Below are positions 9,300 to 18,715 of a stretch of 64,000 bases of DNA, one piece after another. Origin of the DNA: Bacteroidetes bacterium endosymbiont of Geopemphigus sp. (lineage in GTDB: Bacteria > Bacteroidota > Bacteroidia > Flavobacteriales > Blattabacteriaceae). Both the position numbers and the translations under genes were made by a program. The stretch is from the NCBI RefSeq assembly GCF_002904345.1, contig NZ_PEIH01000005.1, positions 1 to 64,000 of the forward strand. The letters are read 5' to 3'. Below the pieces are notes generated by a model. The model was not told the origin of the DNA. It saw only the letters and a program-made list of their open reading frames with translations, and made no database searches. Position 1 is the stretch's first letter; every line of letters begins with the position of its first letter.

Positions 9300-10916
9300 T
9301 TAAGCGATCATCACAACGGGGTTTTCCAGAAGCTTCTTAAGCTCTTGTAAATAAGCGCTTCCCGTAGCTCCATCTACTGTACGATGATCGCAAGCCAGGC
9401 TGAGCTTCATAAGGTTTCTAGGAATAATTTGAGCATTTTTTACAACAGGTTTTTCTAAAATAGCCCCTACCGAGAGTATACAAGAATTGGGCTGATTGAT
9501 AATGGAAGTAAAAGTTTCTATACCGAACATTCCGAGATTAGAAATGGTAAAAGTGCTTCCTTCCATTTCTTGTGTTTGCATTTTATGCACTCGGGCACGG
9601 CCGGCTTTATCTTTCACCTCGGCAGATATTTCGCGAAGGTTTTTTTGGTCAGCCTGTAGGATCACCGGAACTAATAAACCATCTTCAACAGCCACAGCGA
9701 CACCAATGTTAATGTCCCCATGATAAATAATTTTATCTTCCTGCCAAGAAGTATTGATCTGAGGGTGCATTTTTAAAGCCATGGCAGCTGCCTTGATCAC
9801 CAGATCGTTAAAAGATATTTTCCCATATTTTAAATTCTCATTAATGGCTTTTCTTGACTGAACGGCATTTTGCATATCCACCTCTATCATCAAATAATAA
9901 TGTGGAGCGGCAAACTTAGATTCACTCAGACGTTTGGAAATAATTTTACGCATAGATGAATTAGGGACCTCGCGAGATTTCGGTGAAGAAATTACCCGAG
10001 AAGGTAGAGTTTGCGTAAGAGTTAGATTTTGAATTTTCTGAGTGGCTTGGGGCTGATAGTTTTCTAGATCCTTTTTTACAATGCGACCGTTTTCACCACT
10101 TCCCTTGATCTCAGCTAGTGAAATAGATCTTTCCTGCGCTATTTTTTTAGCCAAGGGCGAAGCGAAAATTCGTGTGCCGTCATTTGCGGAAATGGCCTGA
10201 TTCTTATCTTTAGATGCGTTATTTTTTTCTGCGGTAAGAGATGAAAAATCGATCTGAGCTTGATTTGCATCATTCTTTTTTCCTATAGAACTTAGTAGTA
10301 TATTCGTCATATCTATCCTTTGAGGGCCTATGACAGCTAATACAGTATCTATAGCGGCGCTCTTACCCTCAGGTACACCCAGGTATAATAGATAGCCGTC
10401 ATATTCTGATTCAAATTCCTGAACGGCCTTATCCGTTTCGATCTCAGCAAGCAAATCACCTTCAGAAACTTTATCTCCGGTTTGTTTATGCCATTTTACC
10501 ACAGTGCCTTCTTCCATCGTATCGCTCAGACGGGGCATGGTGATAACCTCTAATCCTTTGGGAAGATCTTTTGCTTTAGAAGCCGGAGATGTTTCAAATT
10601 TCTTATTTGCTGTATTTACTGATGATTCTTGACCTGGTTGTACCGAATTGCCCGAGAGCAATTCAGAGATATCTTCTCCTTTTTTTCCTATGACAGCCAA
10701 TACAGTATTTACAGCGGCGCTCTTACCCTCAGGTACGCCCAGATGTAATAGATAGCCGTCATATTCTGATTCAAATTCCTGAACGGCCTTATCCGTTTCG
10801 ATCTCAGCAAGCAAATCACCTTCAGAAACTTTATCTCCGGTTTGTTTATGCCATTTTACTACAGTGCCCTCTTCCATTGTATCGCTTAGACGGGGCATGG
10901 TGATCAGTTCTGCCAT
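9300..10916 (-). CDS. pdhC: Pyruvate dehydrogenase E2, dihydrolipoamide acetyltransferase
   Basis: Core acyltransferase of the pyruvate dehydrogenase complex, passing acetyl groups from lipoyl arms to CoA. The 538 residues contain two lipoyl domains (about 1-78 and 123-198; lipoyl-lysines K43 and K163 in ETDKAVQEF). An E3/E1-binding domain follows (about 250-288, IFASPLAKKIAQE to GRIVKKDLE), then the catalytic domain ending in DHRTVDGA with His511 and Asp515. It lies 65 bp downstream of the E1-alpha gene and is likely co-transcribed. The two lipoyl domains are nearly identical in DNA (see findings). An E2 of 2-oxoglutarate dehydrogenase is less likely given the E1 partner. Confidence 0.93.
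   Translation of the reverse strand: MAELITMPRLSDTMEEGTVVKWHKQTGDKVSEGDLLAEIETDKAVQEFESEYDGYLLHLGVPEGKSAAVNTVLAVIGKKGEDISELLSGNSVQPGQESSVNTANKKFETSPASKAKDLPKGLEVITMPRLSDTMEEGTVVKWHKQTGDKVSEGDLLAEIETDKAVQEFESEYDGYLLYLGVPEGKSAAIDTVLAVIGPQRIDMTNILLSSIGKKNDANQAQIDFSSLTAEKNNASKDKNQAISANDGTRIFASPLAKKIAQERSISLAEIKGSGENGRIVKKDLENYQPQATQKIQNLTLTQTLPSRVISSPKSREVPNSSMRKIISKRLSESKFAAPHYYLMIEVDMQNAVQSRKAINENLKYGKISFNDLVIKAAAMALKMHPQINTSWQEDKIIYHGDINIGVAVAVEDGLLVPVILQADQKNLREISAEVKDKAGRARVHKMQTQEMEGSTFTISNLGMFGIETFTSIINQPNSCILSVGAILEKPVVKNAQIIPRNLMKLSLACDHRTVDGATGSAYLQELKKLLENPVVMIA
10315..10905 (-). repeat. Direct repeat: two near-identical lipoyl-domain coding units
   Basis: Bases about 10329-10545 and 10689-10905 are aligned copies offset by 360 bp. 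I count about ten mismatches over some 216 bp and a central stretch of roughly 107 bp with none. The mismatches are mostly transitions at codon third positions. This is far more similar than needed to preserve lipoyl-domain structure. Confidence 0.85.
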
Positions 10917-10981
10917 GTGCTTTTTCTGTTTCTATATTTCCTTTAAGTATAGCTTTAAATGATTTATTATTTTAGTTTTTA

Positions 10982-11977
10982 CTATATTCTACCCCAGAAA
11001 GGATAATTTTTCTGCTCATACACCAAATCGTACATCTGCTCAAGTGGAGGAAAATCAGAATCCTCAGCAAAACGAACACATTCCTCTACCCTTTCTTTGG
11101 CTTGCTCTTCTATAATACTGAGTTGACTTTCGTCAGCCCATTGATTTTTCAACAAAAGATCTCTTGTTTTTAAAATAGGATCTTGTTTTTTGTATTGCTC
11201 GATTTCATCTTTATTTCGATAAGGTTCCGCATCCGACATAGAATGACCTCTGTATCGATAAGTTTTAATTTCCAAAAAGGTAGGCCCCTTACTTGATCTA
11301 GCCCGATCGATAGCTTCATAGGAAGCTTCAGCTACTTTTACCGGATCCATGCCATCTACCGGAGCTGAAGGCATATCATAAGACAAGCCAATTTTATAAA
11401 TATCTTGTAAGTTGGTGGTTCGCTCTACAGAAGTACCCATAGCATATTGGTTGTTTTCACAGATAAAAACCACTGGGAGTTTCCATGTCATTGCTAAATT
11501 AAAAGTCTCATGAAGCGATCCCTGACGAACAGCGCCATCCCCCATAAGGGTAAGCGTTACGGCACCTCTGTTGAAATAATTATCGGCAAAAGCAACACCC
11601 GCTCCTAAAGGAATTTGCCCGCCAACGATGCCATGCCCTCCATAAAAACGATGTTCTTTACTGAAAATATGCATAGAGCCCCCCATGCCATGCGAGGTGC
11701 CCGTTACTTTCCCAAAGAGCTCGGCCATGATTTTTTTAGGGTCTACGCCCATGGCCATAGACAAAATATGGCAGCGATAGGCGGTAATTATGCGATCTTT
11801 GCTCATATCCATAGCGTGTGTTAAGCCCGCAGGGATAGCTTCTTCTCCGTTATATAAGTGCAAAAATCCTCTTATCTTTTGTTTAAGATACAGAGAACGA
11901 CATTTATCTTCAAACCTTCTCCAAAAAGACATATCGGTAAACCACTGCACATAGGTGTCCTTGGTAATTTTCTTCAT
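10982..11977 (-). CDS. pdhA: Pyruvate dehydrogenase E1 component, alpha subunit
   Basis: Thiamine-diphosphate-dependent decarboxylase subunit of 331 residues that forms an alpha2beta2 E1 with a separate beta subunit, not present in this window. The ThDP/Mg motif GDGAVRQGSLHETFNLAM...VVFICENN is intact. The phosphorylation-loop region YRYRGHSMSDAEPYR, conserved also in bacterial E1-alpha, is visible. HGMGGSMHIF and GGHGIVGGQIPLGAG are further signatures. It sits directly upstream of the E2 gene, as in many Flavobacteriia where the beta gene is located elsewhere. Start at 11977 (MKKITKDTYVQWFTDM) fits the family. Confidence 0.94.
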   Translation of the reverse strand: MKKITKDTYVQWFTDMSFWRRFEDKCRSLYLKQKIRGFLHLYNGEEAIPAGLTHAMDMSKDRIITAYRCHILSMAMGVDPKKIMAELFGKVTGTSHGMGGSMHIFSKEHRFYGGHGIVGGQIPLGAGVAFADNYFNRGAVTLTLMGDGAVRQGSLHETFNLAMTWKLPVVFICENNQYAMGTSVERTTNLQDIYKIGLSYDMPSAPVDGMDPVKVAEASYEAIDRARSSKGPTFLEIKTYRYRGHSMSDAEPYRNKDEIEQYKKQDPILKTRDLLLKNQWADESQLSIIEEQAKERVEECVRFAEDSDFPPLEQMYDLVYEQKNYPFWGRI

Positions 11978-12061
11978 TTTAAATAAAAATAACTTAAAGC
12001 ATATAATGGATCGGGATATAAAGTTAATCCTTATCCCACGTTTTCACAAAAATATGTTTTT

Positions 12062-13354
12062 CTAAAGAAGAGGGACTAATTTTTCAAGAGCCAGTTTTCG
12101 TGAACCTTTGATTAAAAGGTGATCTGTAGGTATAGGATGTATTTTTAAAAAATTTTCCAACACTTGGCGATGAGGAAAATATCGTATCCTGTCTTCTTGA
12201 ATTTTAACCTTTGAAAAATTAGGACCTATCAAAAAAAATTGCGATATATCGGTATTTTGTAGCCTTTTAACGATTTGTAGATGTGCCTGAGTTGAGTAAA
12301 CCCCAAGCTCGAGCATGTCTCCCAGTATAGCGGTTTTAGTACCTTTTAGACGTTCAAAATGAGCAATGGCTGCTTCCATGCTACTTGGATTGGCGTTATA
12401 AGCATCTAAAAAAACATGCAACGAACCTTTTTTAAAGTATTGAGAGCGATTGTTATCGGGATAATAACTCTCCAAAGCCATTTTAATTTCTTGAGCTGAA
12501 ACTTTAAAACGATCAGCTATAGCGATAGCTGCAGAGAGATTTATGAAATTATAAACACCCGTTAAATGGCTTTGAATAGGTGTCTTTTTAAAAGACAAGT
12601 ATACACCCTGAGAGTTATCGGTCAATAATTTTACACAAATACCCATGTTTTCATTTTTAGAAAAGAAATAACGCGAAATACCCTGACTTTTTTGCATTTG
12701 AAGAGGATCATCGGCATATACAAAAGCTGTTTTTTTATGCAATCTTAAATAGTCATAGAGTTCAGATTTAGCTCGTATAACCCCTTCTCTTCCACCAAAT
12801 CCTTCTAGATGCGCGCTGCCGAAATTAGTGATATAACCATAATCGGGTCGCGCGATATGAGAAAGCATTGCGATTTCACCCAAATGGTTTGCGCCCATCT
12901 CAATCACGGCTATTTTATGAGCTTTACAAAGTTTTAAAAGCGTAAGCGGCAAGCCGATATGATTATTTAGATTACCCTGGGTAAAAAGCGTTTTATATTT
13001 CTTAGAAAGTACTCTCGCAATCAACTCCTTAGTGGTAGTCTTTCCATTGCTTCCGGTAATAGCAATCACGGGCAAATCCAATCGACTTCGATGATAAGCA
13101 GCTAATTGCTGAAGCGCACAAACGGTATCCTTGACGTAAAAAACACGCTCTGGAAAATGTGAAACAAAGTGAATATCGTCCGTAACGACGGCATGCGCGC
13201 CTTTAGCGAGCGCTTCCTCTGTAAAATGATTTCCATCAAATCTATCTCCCCTTAAAGCAAAAAAAAGCCCCTTATCTACTATACACCGACTATCTGTGAA
13301 TACAGAGGTGCTCTCTAGGAATACTTCATATAAAGCCTCTGTATCAGTATACAT
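12062..13354 (-). CDS. murF: UDP-MurNAc-tripeptide:D-Ala-D-Ala ligase
   Basis: Cytoplasmic Mur ligase adding D-Ala-D-Ala to the UDP-MurNAc-tripeptide, the last soluble step of peptidoglycan precursor synthesis. At 430 residues it is full length. It has an N-terminal UDP-binding domain with FFALRGDRFDGNHF, ATP-binding ITGSNGKTTTKELI near residue 98, the central VIEMGANHLGEI motif, and the C-terminal DAYNANPSSMEAAI plus AILGDMLELG. It follows gldJ by 108 bp on the same strand, an arrangement typical of Flavobacteriia. With dapB in the same window, it implies a retained peptidoglycan pathway. Confidence 0.95.
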   Translation of the reverse strand: MYTDTEALYEVFLESTSVFTDSRCIVDKGLFFALRGDRFDGNHFTEEALAKGAHAVVTDDIHFVSHFPERVFYVKDTVCALQQLAAYHRSRLDLPVIAITGSNGKTTTKELIARVLSKKYKTLFTQGNLNNHIGLPLTLLKLCKAHKIAVIEMGANHLGEIAMLSHIARPDYGYITNFGSAHLEGFGGREGVIRAKSELYDYLRLHKKTAFVYADDPLQMQKSQGISRYFFSKNENMGICVKLLTDNSQGVYLSFKKTPIQSHLTGVYNFINLSAAIAIADRFKVSAQEIKMALESYYPDNNRSQYFKKGSLHVFLDAYNANPSSMEAAIAHFERLKGTKTAILGDMLELGVYSTQAHLQIVKRLQNTDISQFFLIGPNFSKVKIQEDRIRYFPHRQVLENFLKIHPIPTDHLLIKGSRKLALEKLVPLL

Positions 13355-13445
13355 TGATAAGTATTAAAGTGTATTAAAGTGTTTTAAAGAGAATAATAAA
13401 ATCGAACTTTTAGTGATGTCCTCTTTTCCTTCGCCCAGGCTTATC

Positions 13446-14884
13446 TTACACTAAGCGAAAATCTACCCAATTGGTGGATTCTCCTTGATCCATAACGTGT
13501 TTTCGGCCCCGGAAGTCCAGTAAACTTCATCACGCCAGGAAGCGCCTTTAATTACGCGCAGACGGTTACTTATGACAGAGGTCCGTTTCTTTTTATCTTT
13601 GAGCACTTTTACTTCCCTCTGAGCATCGACAATAAAATTGTGAACGGGCGCGTTGTATATATTCTCTTTCTGATCAGCTTTGGAAGAATTTGGATCAATG
13701 GTGGACGCCTTTTCTCCATCACGGTAATCCTTATCGTCTCCTCTTATTTCTTTTCTTACACTATTTACCCGATCGGGATGACCATTTTCAATAATATCCT
13801 TTCGATATTCATTGCCACGATGGTAATTAAAATCACTGGTTTTATCATCGATAACAGGACGATAGATATCAGCAGTCCACTCCGGTGTGCCGTACATCCC
13901 ATACAACCCAAAATCATTAAATGGGTATTTCTTTGCCTGATTGGATATCAATGAACCATCATTAGCCCATCCCGCTATACCGCTGTAATCTCCGCATCTT
14001 TTTCCATCATAAGCTCGAATTCTTTGAGCAGAAGGTAATTTTCCTTTATAAGAATTATAAACTCTTTTTTCGGCGAGATCCAAAGCGGCATACTTCCATT
14101 CAGCTTCGGTAGGTAAACGAAATTTAGAGACGAGCAAACCATCATACTGCCCCAAATATCTCAAACGGAGATTAGAATCTTTTGAAGATTCGGACTTTAG
14201 AAGATCGATTCCTTCAGTGTCCTTATCAAAGAGCTCCCGGGGATTTGATTTATCAATTTGCGTATTGAAATACTTCGCGCCATATACATAATCAGGATTA
14301 GAATAAAGATCTTTTAATAATACAACTTTATCCATAAGGATTTTTTCATTGGCTCTGTCCGTTAGCCACTCACAGTAGCGACTGGCTTGTAAGTAACTGA
14401 TGTTTACCACCGGATAAGCATCGAAGGCTGGATGTGTAAAATAATCTTCCCCAAAGATATCGTTGCTCTCTAATTTGACTTTCTGAAAAGAAGTTTTTGG
14501 AAGAGTTCCATAATAAATTTCCGTAAACGAAGGATCTTCTGGGGGAAAGACATATTTAAGCCAGCTTAAATAACGCCTATATTCTTCATTGTTGACCTCA
14601 GTATCGCCCATATAAAAATAAGGCACCTGCATGCGAAGGGGTGAATTATTCCAGTCACCTGTAAGATCGTCTTGAGAGCATCCCATAACAAAAGTACCTC
14701 CTGGAATTTCAACCATTCCAGACTTCGGGCTATACTTTGTTTTTTTAAAAGAAAAAAACCAATCTCTCGGATCATTAAGCTTCCAACCGGTAATACTTTC
14801 GTGTTTTTTTCTGCCAGGGGAGCAAGAAAGTAAGAAAATTATCAGGAGAAAGGGTACTGTTCTTAAGAAAAACGTCTTTGTCAC
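13446..14884 (-). pseudogene. gldJ: Gliding/type IX secretion lipoprotein GldJ, 3'-frameshifted
   Basis: GldJ-type lipoprotein: signal peptide with lipobox FLLSC (Cys21), then a formylglycine-generating-enzyme-like domain. Clear motifs are MVEIPGGTFVMGCSQDD, EVNNEEYRRYLSW, PVVNISYLQASRYCEWLT, KFRLPTEAEWKYAA, YGMYGTPEWTADIYRP and RVIKGASWRDEVYW. The open frame (13463-14884, 473 codons) ends abnormally just after SWRDEVYWTSG. The expected continuation is found in another frame: MDQGESTNWVDFRLV, with its stop at 13446-13448. So the last fold strand is shifted, and the longer C-terminal tail of free-living GldJ is absent. It may still be made as a shortened lipoprotein. Followed by murF. Confidence 0.8.
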
Positions 14885-15019
14885 TAAGTTATGATTTTTT
14901 AAGCAGCCATTAAAAGGGTCAAAAAGTAGATTACAAATCTAAGCATTTCTCCATTTAGAAAAAAATCAGAGCCAGTAAAGAATAAAAAAGTACTACATCA
15001 ATAGTAAAAACTTATTTTT

Positions 15020-16201
15020 GGATATAAAATATGAGAATTAGCTCGTTGATGTTTTCAATAATTTCACACTTATACGTTCCACTATATTTAAAATCTCAAA
15101 TACCGAGACGTATTATACGAACCGGAACTATTTTCAGCGCATATCCCCCATGCCGTCGGCACGCGAATCGGGGGATATGGATACGGTTACCACGTAGGAT
15201 GCTTTCTCGAAGTATTGGAATTCGGCAAAATACGCTTTTAGTAAAAATTACTCCTCAGCAGTCATTGCTTATACCCACTATCTGAGTAAAATTACCAAAG
15301 ATATTTTTCTACTTAACGGGAGCTTTCATACTTTTTTAGATCAATAACAACGCAGCATAATGGGTGCTAGTATTTTTACTTCAAAATAGGTAATGTCGAA
15401 TTAAGAGAGCTCATAGGAAATGAAATTGTAAACAAAGGCACAGCGAAACCCAATGAATTTTCTCTGGATTTTTCCCACGACATGAAACTCTCAGACTTTT
15501 ACGCCATGGCAGTAAGCCTGTATTATATAAGATCAGATATATTTAACAGCATGGCTAATTTTGACGCCAATAAATATCAAGATATGAAAGCAGGTAAGTT
15601 CCCTGGCAGTGGATCTCGGTGGTTATTATGAGGGGCAAGCAAACAATTATCGAAGATTAAACGGAATGGCGGGTGCGCTTGGGGTTTAATATTAGTAACA
15701 TAGGACAAAATTAAGCTACTCTTTAAATGAAACACGCGGAGTTTATTTACCCACTAATTTACGTCTGAGAAGCTCTTATGAATTTATTTTCGATGAGGCC
15801 AATCAATTCACCATAGGACTGGAATTGAATAAATTAGTTGTACCTACTCCCGTAAAAGACGGTAAAATTCCAGAGAAAAATCTTATGAAGGTAATTACCA
15901 ATTCATTTTAGTGATGCTCCGGATGGATTTAAAGAAGAACTTCAAGAGATTACTTACAGCCTAGGCATGGAATACCTATTCAACAAAGCTTTTAAATTTA
16001 TAGGAGGTTATTTTTTACGAGGCTCTTGAAAAAGGTGGTCGACAATACACCACTTTGGGTTTGGGGATAGCTTATAACGATTTCAATCTGGATGTTTCCT
16101 ATTTAGTACCTACAGGGGCGACAGCTAAAAACAACCAGCTCGCAAACTCTCTTCGTTTTGTGCTGATCTGGAATTTTAGAGGTTCTTCTGATAATTATTA
16201 A
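15020..16201 (+). pseudogene. porV: Decayed PorV (type IX secretion outer-membrane protein)
   Basis: Reading across frames shows the order of a PorV/LptO-type beta-barrel: YPPMPSARESGDMDTVTT, DAFSKYWNSAKYAFSKN (matching QQWNPAKYAF), GNVELRELIGNEIVNKG, PNEFSLDFSHDMKLSDFYAM, IRSD, FILDE-like and NKLVVPTP-like pieces. The end reads TTLGLGIAYNDFNLDVSYLV, then NSLRFVLIWNF. Numerous indels and stops are present, so no product is possible. It lies head-to-head with gldJ. In Flavobacterium johnsoniae porV, porU and gldJ are close neighbours; no porU remnant was seen here. Together with gldJ decay it indicates loss of type IX secretion. Confidence 0.8.
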
Positions 16202-16220
16202 AACTTCCCGTAAAGCTCTT

Positions 16221-16877
16221 TTATTGTGTACGCTCGCCAAAGAGTTTGCTGCCTATGCGCACCATGGTACTACCAGACGCGATAGCTAATAGATAATCTG
16301 AGCTCATGCCCATAGAAAGAACCTTAAAATTTGGATCATTTTTATTGAGTTCTTTAAAATTTTTTTTCAGTCTATTAAATTCTTCGCACACTTTTTGTTG
16401 ATCTTCTGTAAAGGAAGCTATACCCATCAAACCCGAAAGTTGAATATGCGGCATAGAGCAATATTCAAAAGCATCTATAAGATCCCTGACTTGCTTAGTG
16501 GTCATACCTGATTTTGAAGACTCTCGTGCGATTTTTACCTGTAAAAGACAACGAATGATCCTGGCATGCTTAGCTGCTTCTTTTTCGAGAGTTTGTAAAT
16601 GTGAGAGTTTTTCTATGCTATGTACCATATATATAAAAGGGGCTATATATTTGAGCTTATTGCTCTGTATTTTACCGATCATATGCCAGCGAATATCCCT
16701 GGGTAGTTTTTGATATTTTTCAGTTAATTCTTGAATGTAATTTTCACCAAAATCTCTTTGACCCTCATCATAAAGGGCTATTATAGAGGAGAGGGTTTGT
16801 TTTTTAGAAACTGCTATTAATTGTATTTTACTGCCAATTTCTGCTCGTATTTCTTTTAGATTACTTGAAACATTCAT
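16221..16877 (-). CDS. yggS: PLP homeostasis protein, YggS/PROSC family
   Basis: Pyridoxal-5'-phosphate binding protein of 218 residues with a TIM-barrel fold like the N-terminal domain of alanine racemase. The PLP lysine is in LIAVSKKQTLSSI. Other family motifs are FGENYIQEL, WHMIGKIQSNKLKY, the LLQVKIARESSKSGM segment and LSMGMSSDYLLAIASGSTMVRIGSKLFG. Members buffer free PLP and affect amino-acid balance rather than act as racemases. The gene is convergent with the porV remnant, ending 19 bp from it, with no sign of damage. pdxH, the PLP-forming oxidase, is also kept in this window. Confidence 0.92.
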   Translation of the reverse strand: MNVSSNLKEIRAEIGSKIQLIAVSKKQTLSSIIALYDEGQRDFGENYIQELTEKYQKLPRDIRWHMIGKIQSNKLKYIAPFIYMVHSIEKLSHLQTLEKEAAKHARIIRCLLQVKIARESSKSGMTTKQVRDLIDAFEYCSMPHIQLSGLMGIASFTEDQQKVCEEFNRLKKNFKELNKNDPNFKVLSMGMSSDYLLAIASGSTMVRIGSKLFGERTQ

Positions 16878-17213
16878 AATAGATTCATTCTATGAATTAT
16901 GTAAACAAAATATATTTAGTTTATTTAGATTGATTTACAATTTATATAAATTATCACAACGAATTCTAAATAATTTACTATTTCCTTTTTTTACATCTCC
17001 CCCAAGTGCGATACAGGATATAAATAAAACTGAATATATATTAAATAAACAATCACTAAATAAAATATTAATAAAAAATTCTTACTTATTAATAATACAA
17101 CATAGTATGTTCATAATTGCTTCTTCAAATAACAATGACATGAAAATAAAGGAATTTTTACTGGCTATTTTCATCGTCATCGGAATATTACTCCTGAAAA
17201 GCTTTAAGATTGA
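16878..17213. other. AT-rich stretch with a 25-residue hydrophobic ORF
   Basis: No recognised gene. A frame at 16930-17217 begins at TTG and is AT-driven. Inside it, ATG 17140 opens a short peptide with one hydrophobic helix (FLLAIFIVIGILLL), ending TAG at 17215-17217. This stop interlocks in CTAG with the stop of the opposing integrase fragment. It could be the start of a truncated membrane-protein gene. Confidence 0.3.
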
Positions 17214-17639
17214 CTAGGGTAGTTTTATAGCTTGATATGGTGTTTTTAGAAAGGGGGGCTCTATGTATTCTTCCATCCATTCCGTTACAAAGATAGCTTT
17301 ATCTTTTTCATAAGATCCGCCGAAGAAATCGGCTAGCGTTTTTCTTGCCCATACGCTGTCAATGGTGCGTCTGGCTATATGATCTTCATTCATGCGTTCA
17401 AAGAGATAGGCGGAAAGCTTTTCAAGAGTATCGTTGATCAAATCCTTCTGATGAACCGAGGCTATGTTTCTTACACGTTGATTTTTCTTATTCCAGTTTT
17501 TGGGGTTGATAAGAATGTAGTTTCGTATCCTGATATCGAGGTTTCGTCCCTTTATCAATTTGAGGTATATATGAGAGGGACTGTCGTTGTTGAGAATTAT
17601 TAAATTTACGGAAGTAATTTGTCGCTGTTTTGCCGACAA
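17214..17639 (-). pseudogene. Truncated tyrosine recombinase/integrase (N-terminal part)
   Basis: The 141 codons resemble the N-terminal arm-binding and start of the core-binding domain of Bacteroidota site-specific integrases: RIRNYILINPKNWNKKNQRV, an Asp/Leu-rich linker, LEKLSAYLFERMNEDHI, then EWMEEYIE. The catalytic C-terminal domain (R...HxxR...Y) is missing, since the frame stops at 17214, roughly a third of the usual length. It is a relic of an integrated element. Neither attachment sites nor the rest of such an element were found nearby. Confidence 0.7.
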
Positions 17640-18715
17640 ATATGTCTATAATTGCAATAACATGAAATCATGAGCAAAGGAGAATTTTCTTAAAACCTTG
17701 ATTTTATTGGCATATACTCGCATGAGTATACATTAGTGAATATTCTTATATAGAATATAAATTTGAGAAGATACCTTTTAATATTAAGACTATTCTTTCA
17801 CCCTATGATAGGTATATTTTTCGCCTTATGGACATTTTTTCTCTCTTGAATAGTATGTTTTTTAAACAACTATTTTAATATACATCATATATCTCCATAG
17901 AAAAAGAATCCTGATATAGTAACCTCGGAGGGATTGCAATAAATACACAACGATTATATTTACTATTTCGCTATTAATCGGAACATTAATATTTTAATGA
18001 GGTAAATAAAGAAGATAATAAGTGAATTATGCTTATTGCTAATATGTTTCGTAAACATTTTAGGTGTTTAATTTTTAATTCAGAATTAAAGGAATTCCTC
18101 ACCAACACATAACATATAAAATTTTTCAGAGGAAATAAGTTAAACGTATTCGCAAGGACGGGTTTATTTATCAATATCAATGCACTGATGATATACGAAA
18201 AGGCAAAATGTGCTTCATATATGGGAATATGAAGATCAAGTCGAAAAAGCTTGTGAGAAAAAAAAGACGTGAGGCTCATAATCATACAATACATAAGATA
18301 AAATGAACTTATAAGATATTATTCTTTTAAGAATAGGATTTTACAATTATACCACTACTCAGAAGATCTCTATCCTTATATCAAACAAGAGAGAAATTCG
18401 AGACTTAAGGGATAGTATAGAAGATCCAAGATTTATTTCTAATTGGCGAGCTCGCCAATTAGAAATAAATCACGAATTAACTCGTATAAAATAAGTATAA
18501 AATTTTTTTATCCTTTATTTTGATCACCTTGAGGTTATTTATTTTTATAAATGGATTTTTTCGGAAAACTTAAAAAACCTAAATTTGAAAGATTTTTTAT
18601 AAAGGCTGATCAACCTGAGATAACACTAACACAGGACAAAGAAATTTTATGAAAATTTCAAGCCTGAGCATTATTTTATAATTTTTTATTAAAATCTTTT
18701 GCCTTATTTACACTG
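17640..18715. other. Gene-free kilobase holding a long palindrome
   Basis: Stops in all frames. A 102-codon minus frame (17986-18294) is low-complexity and shows no family signature. Short inverted repeat TATACTC-GCAT-GAGTATA at 17713-17730. At 18551-18650 the plus strand has a brief open frame (MDFFGKLKKPKFERFF, then KADQPEITLTQDKEIL) of unknown origin. The 42-bp palindrome at 18430-18471 is listed separately. Confidence 0.5.
18430..18471. repeat. 42-bp perfect palindrome without spacer
   Basis: Left arm gatttatttctaattggcga plus g, right arm c plus tcgccaattagaaataaatc: 21 bp each, no mismatches, no loop. There is no T-tract after it, so it does not look like an intrinsic terminator. The outer 15 bp of each arm are AT-rich and the centre is GGCGAGCTCGCC. 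Possible roles are a protein-binding site, a recombination scar or a cruciform-forming site. Confidence 0.9.

Noticed and set aside
17986-18294. 102-codon minus-strand frame rich in Leu, Ile and Phe
   Set aside because: Low-complexity AT-driven composition in a gene-free kilobase; no motif, no context.
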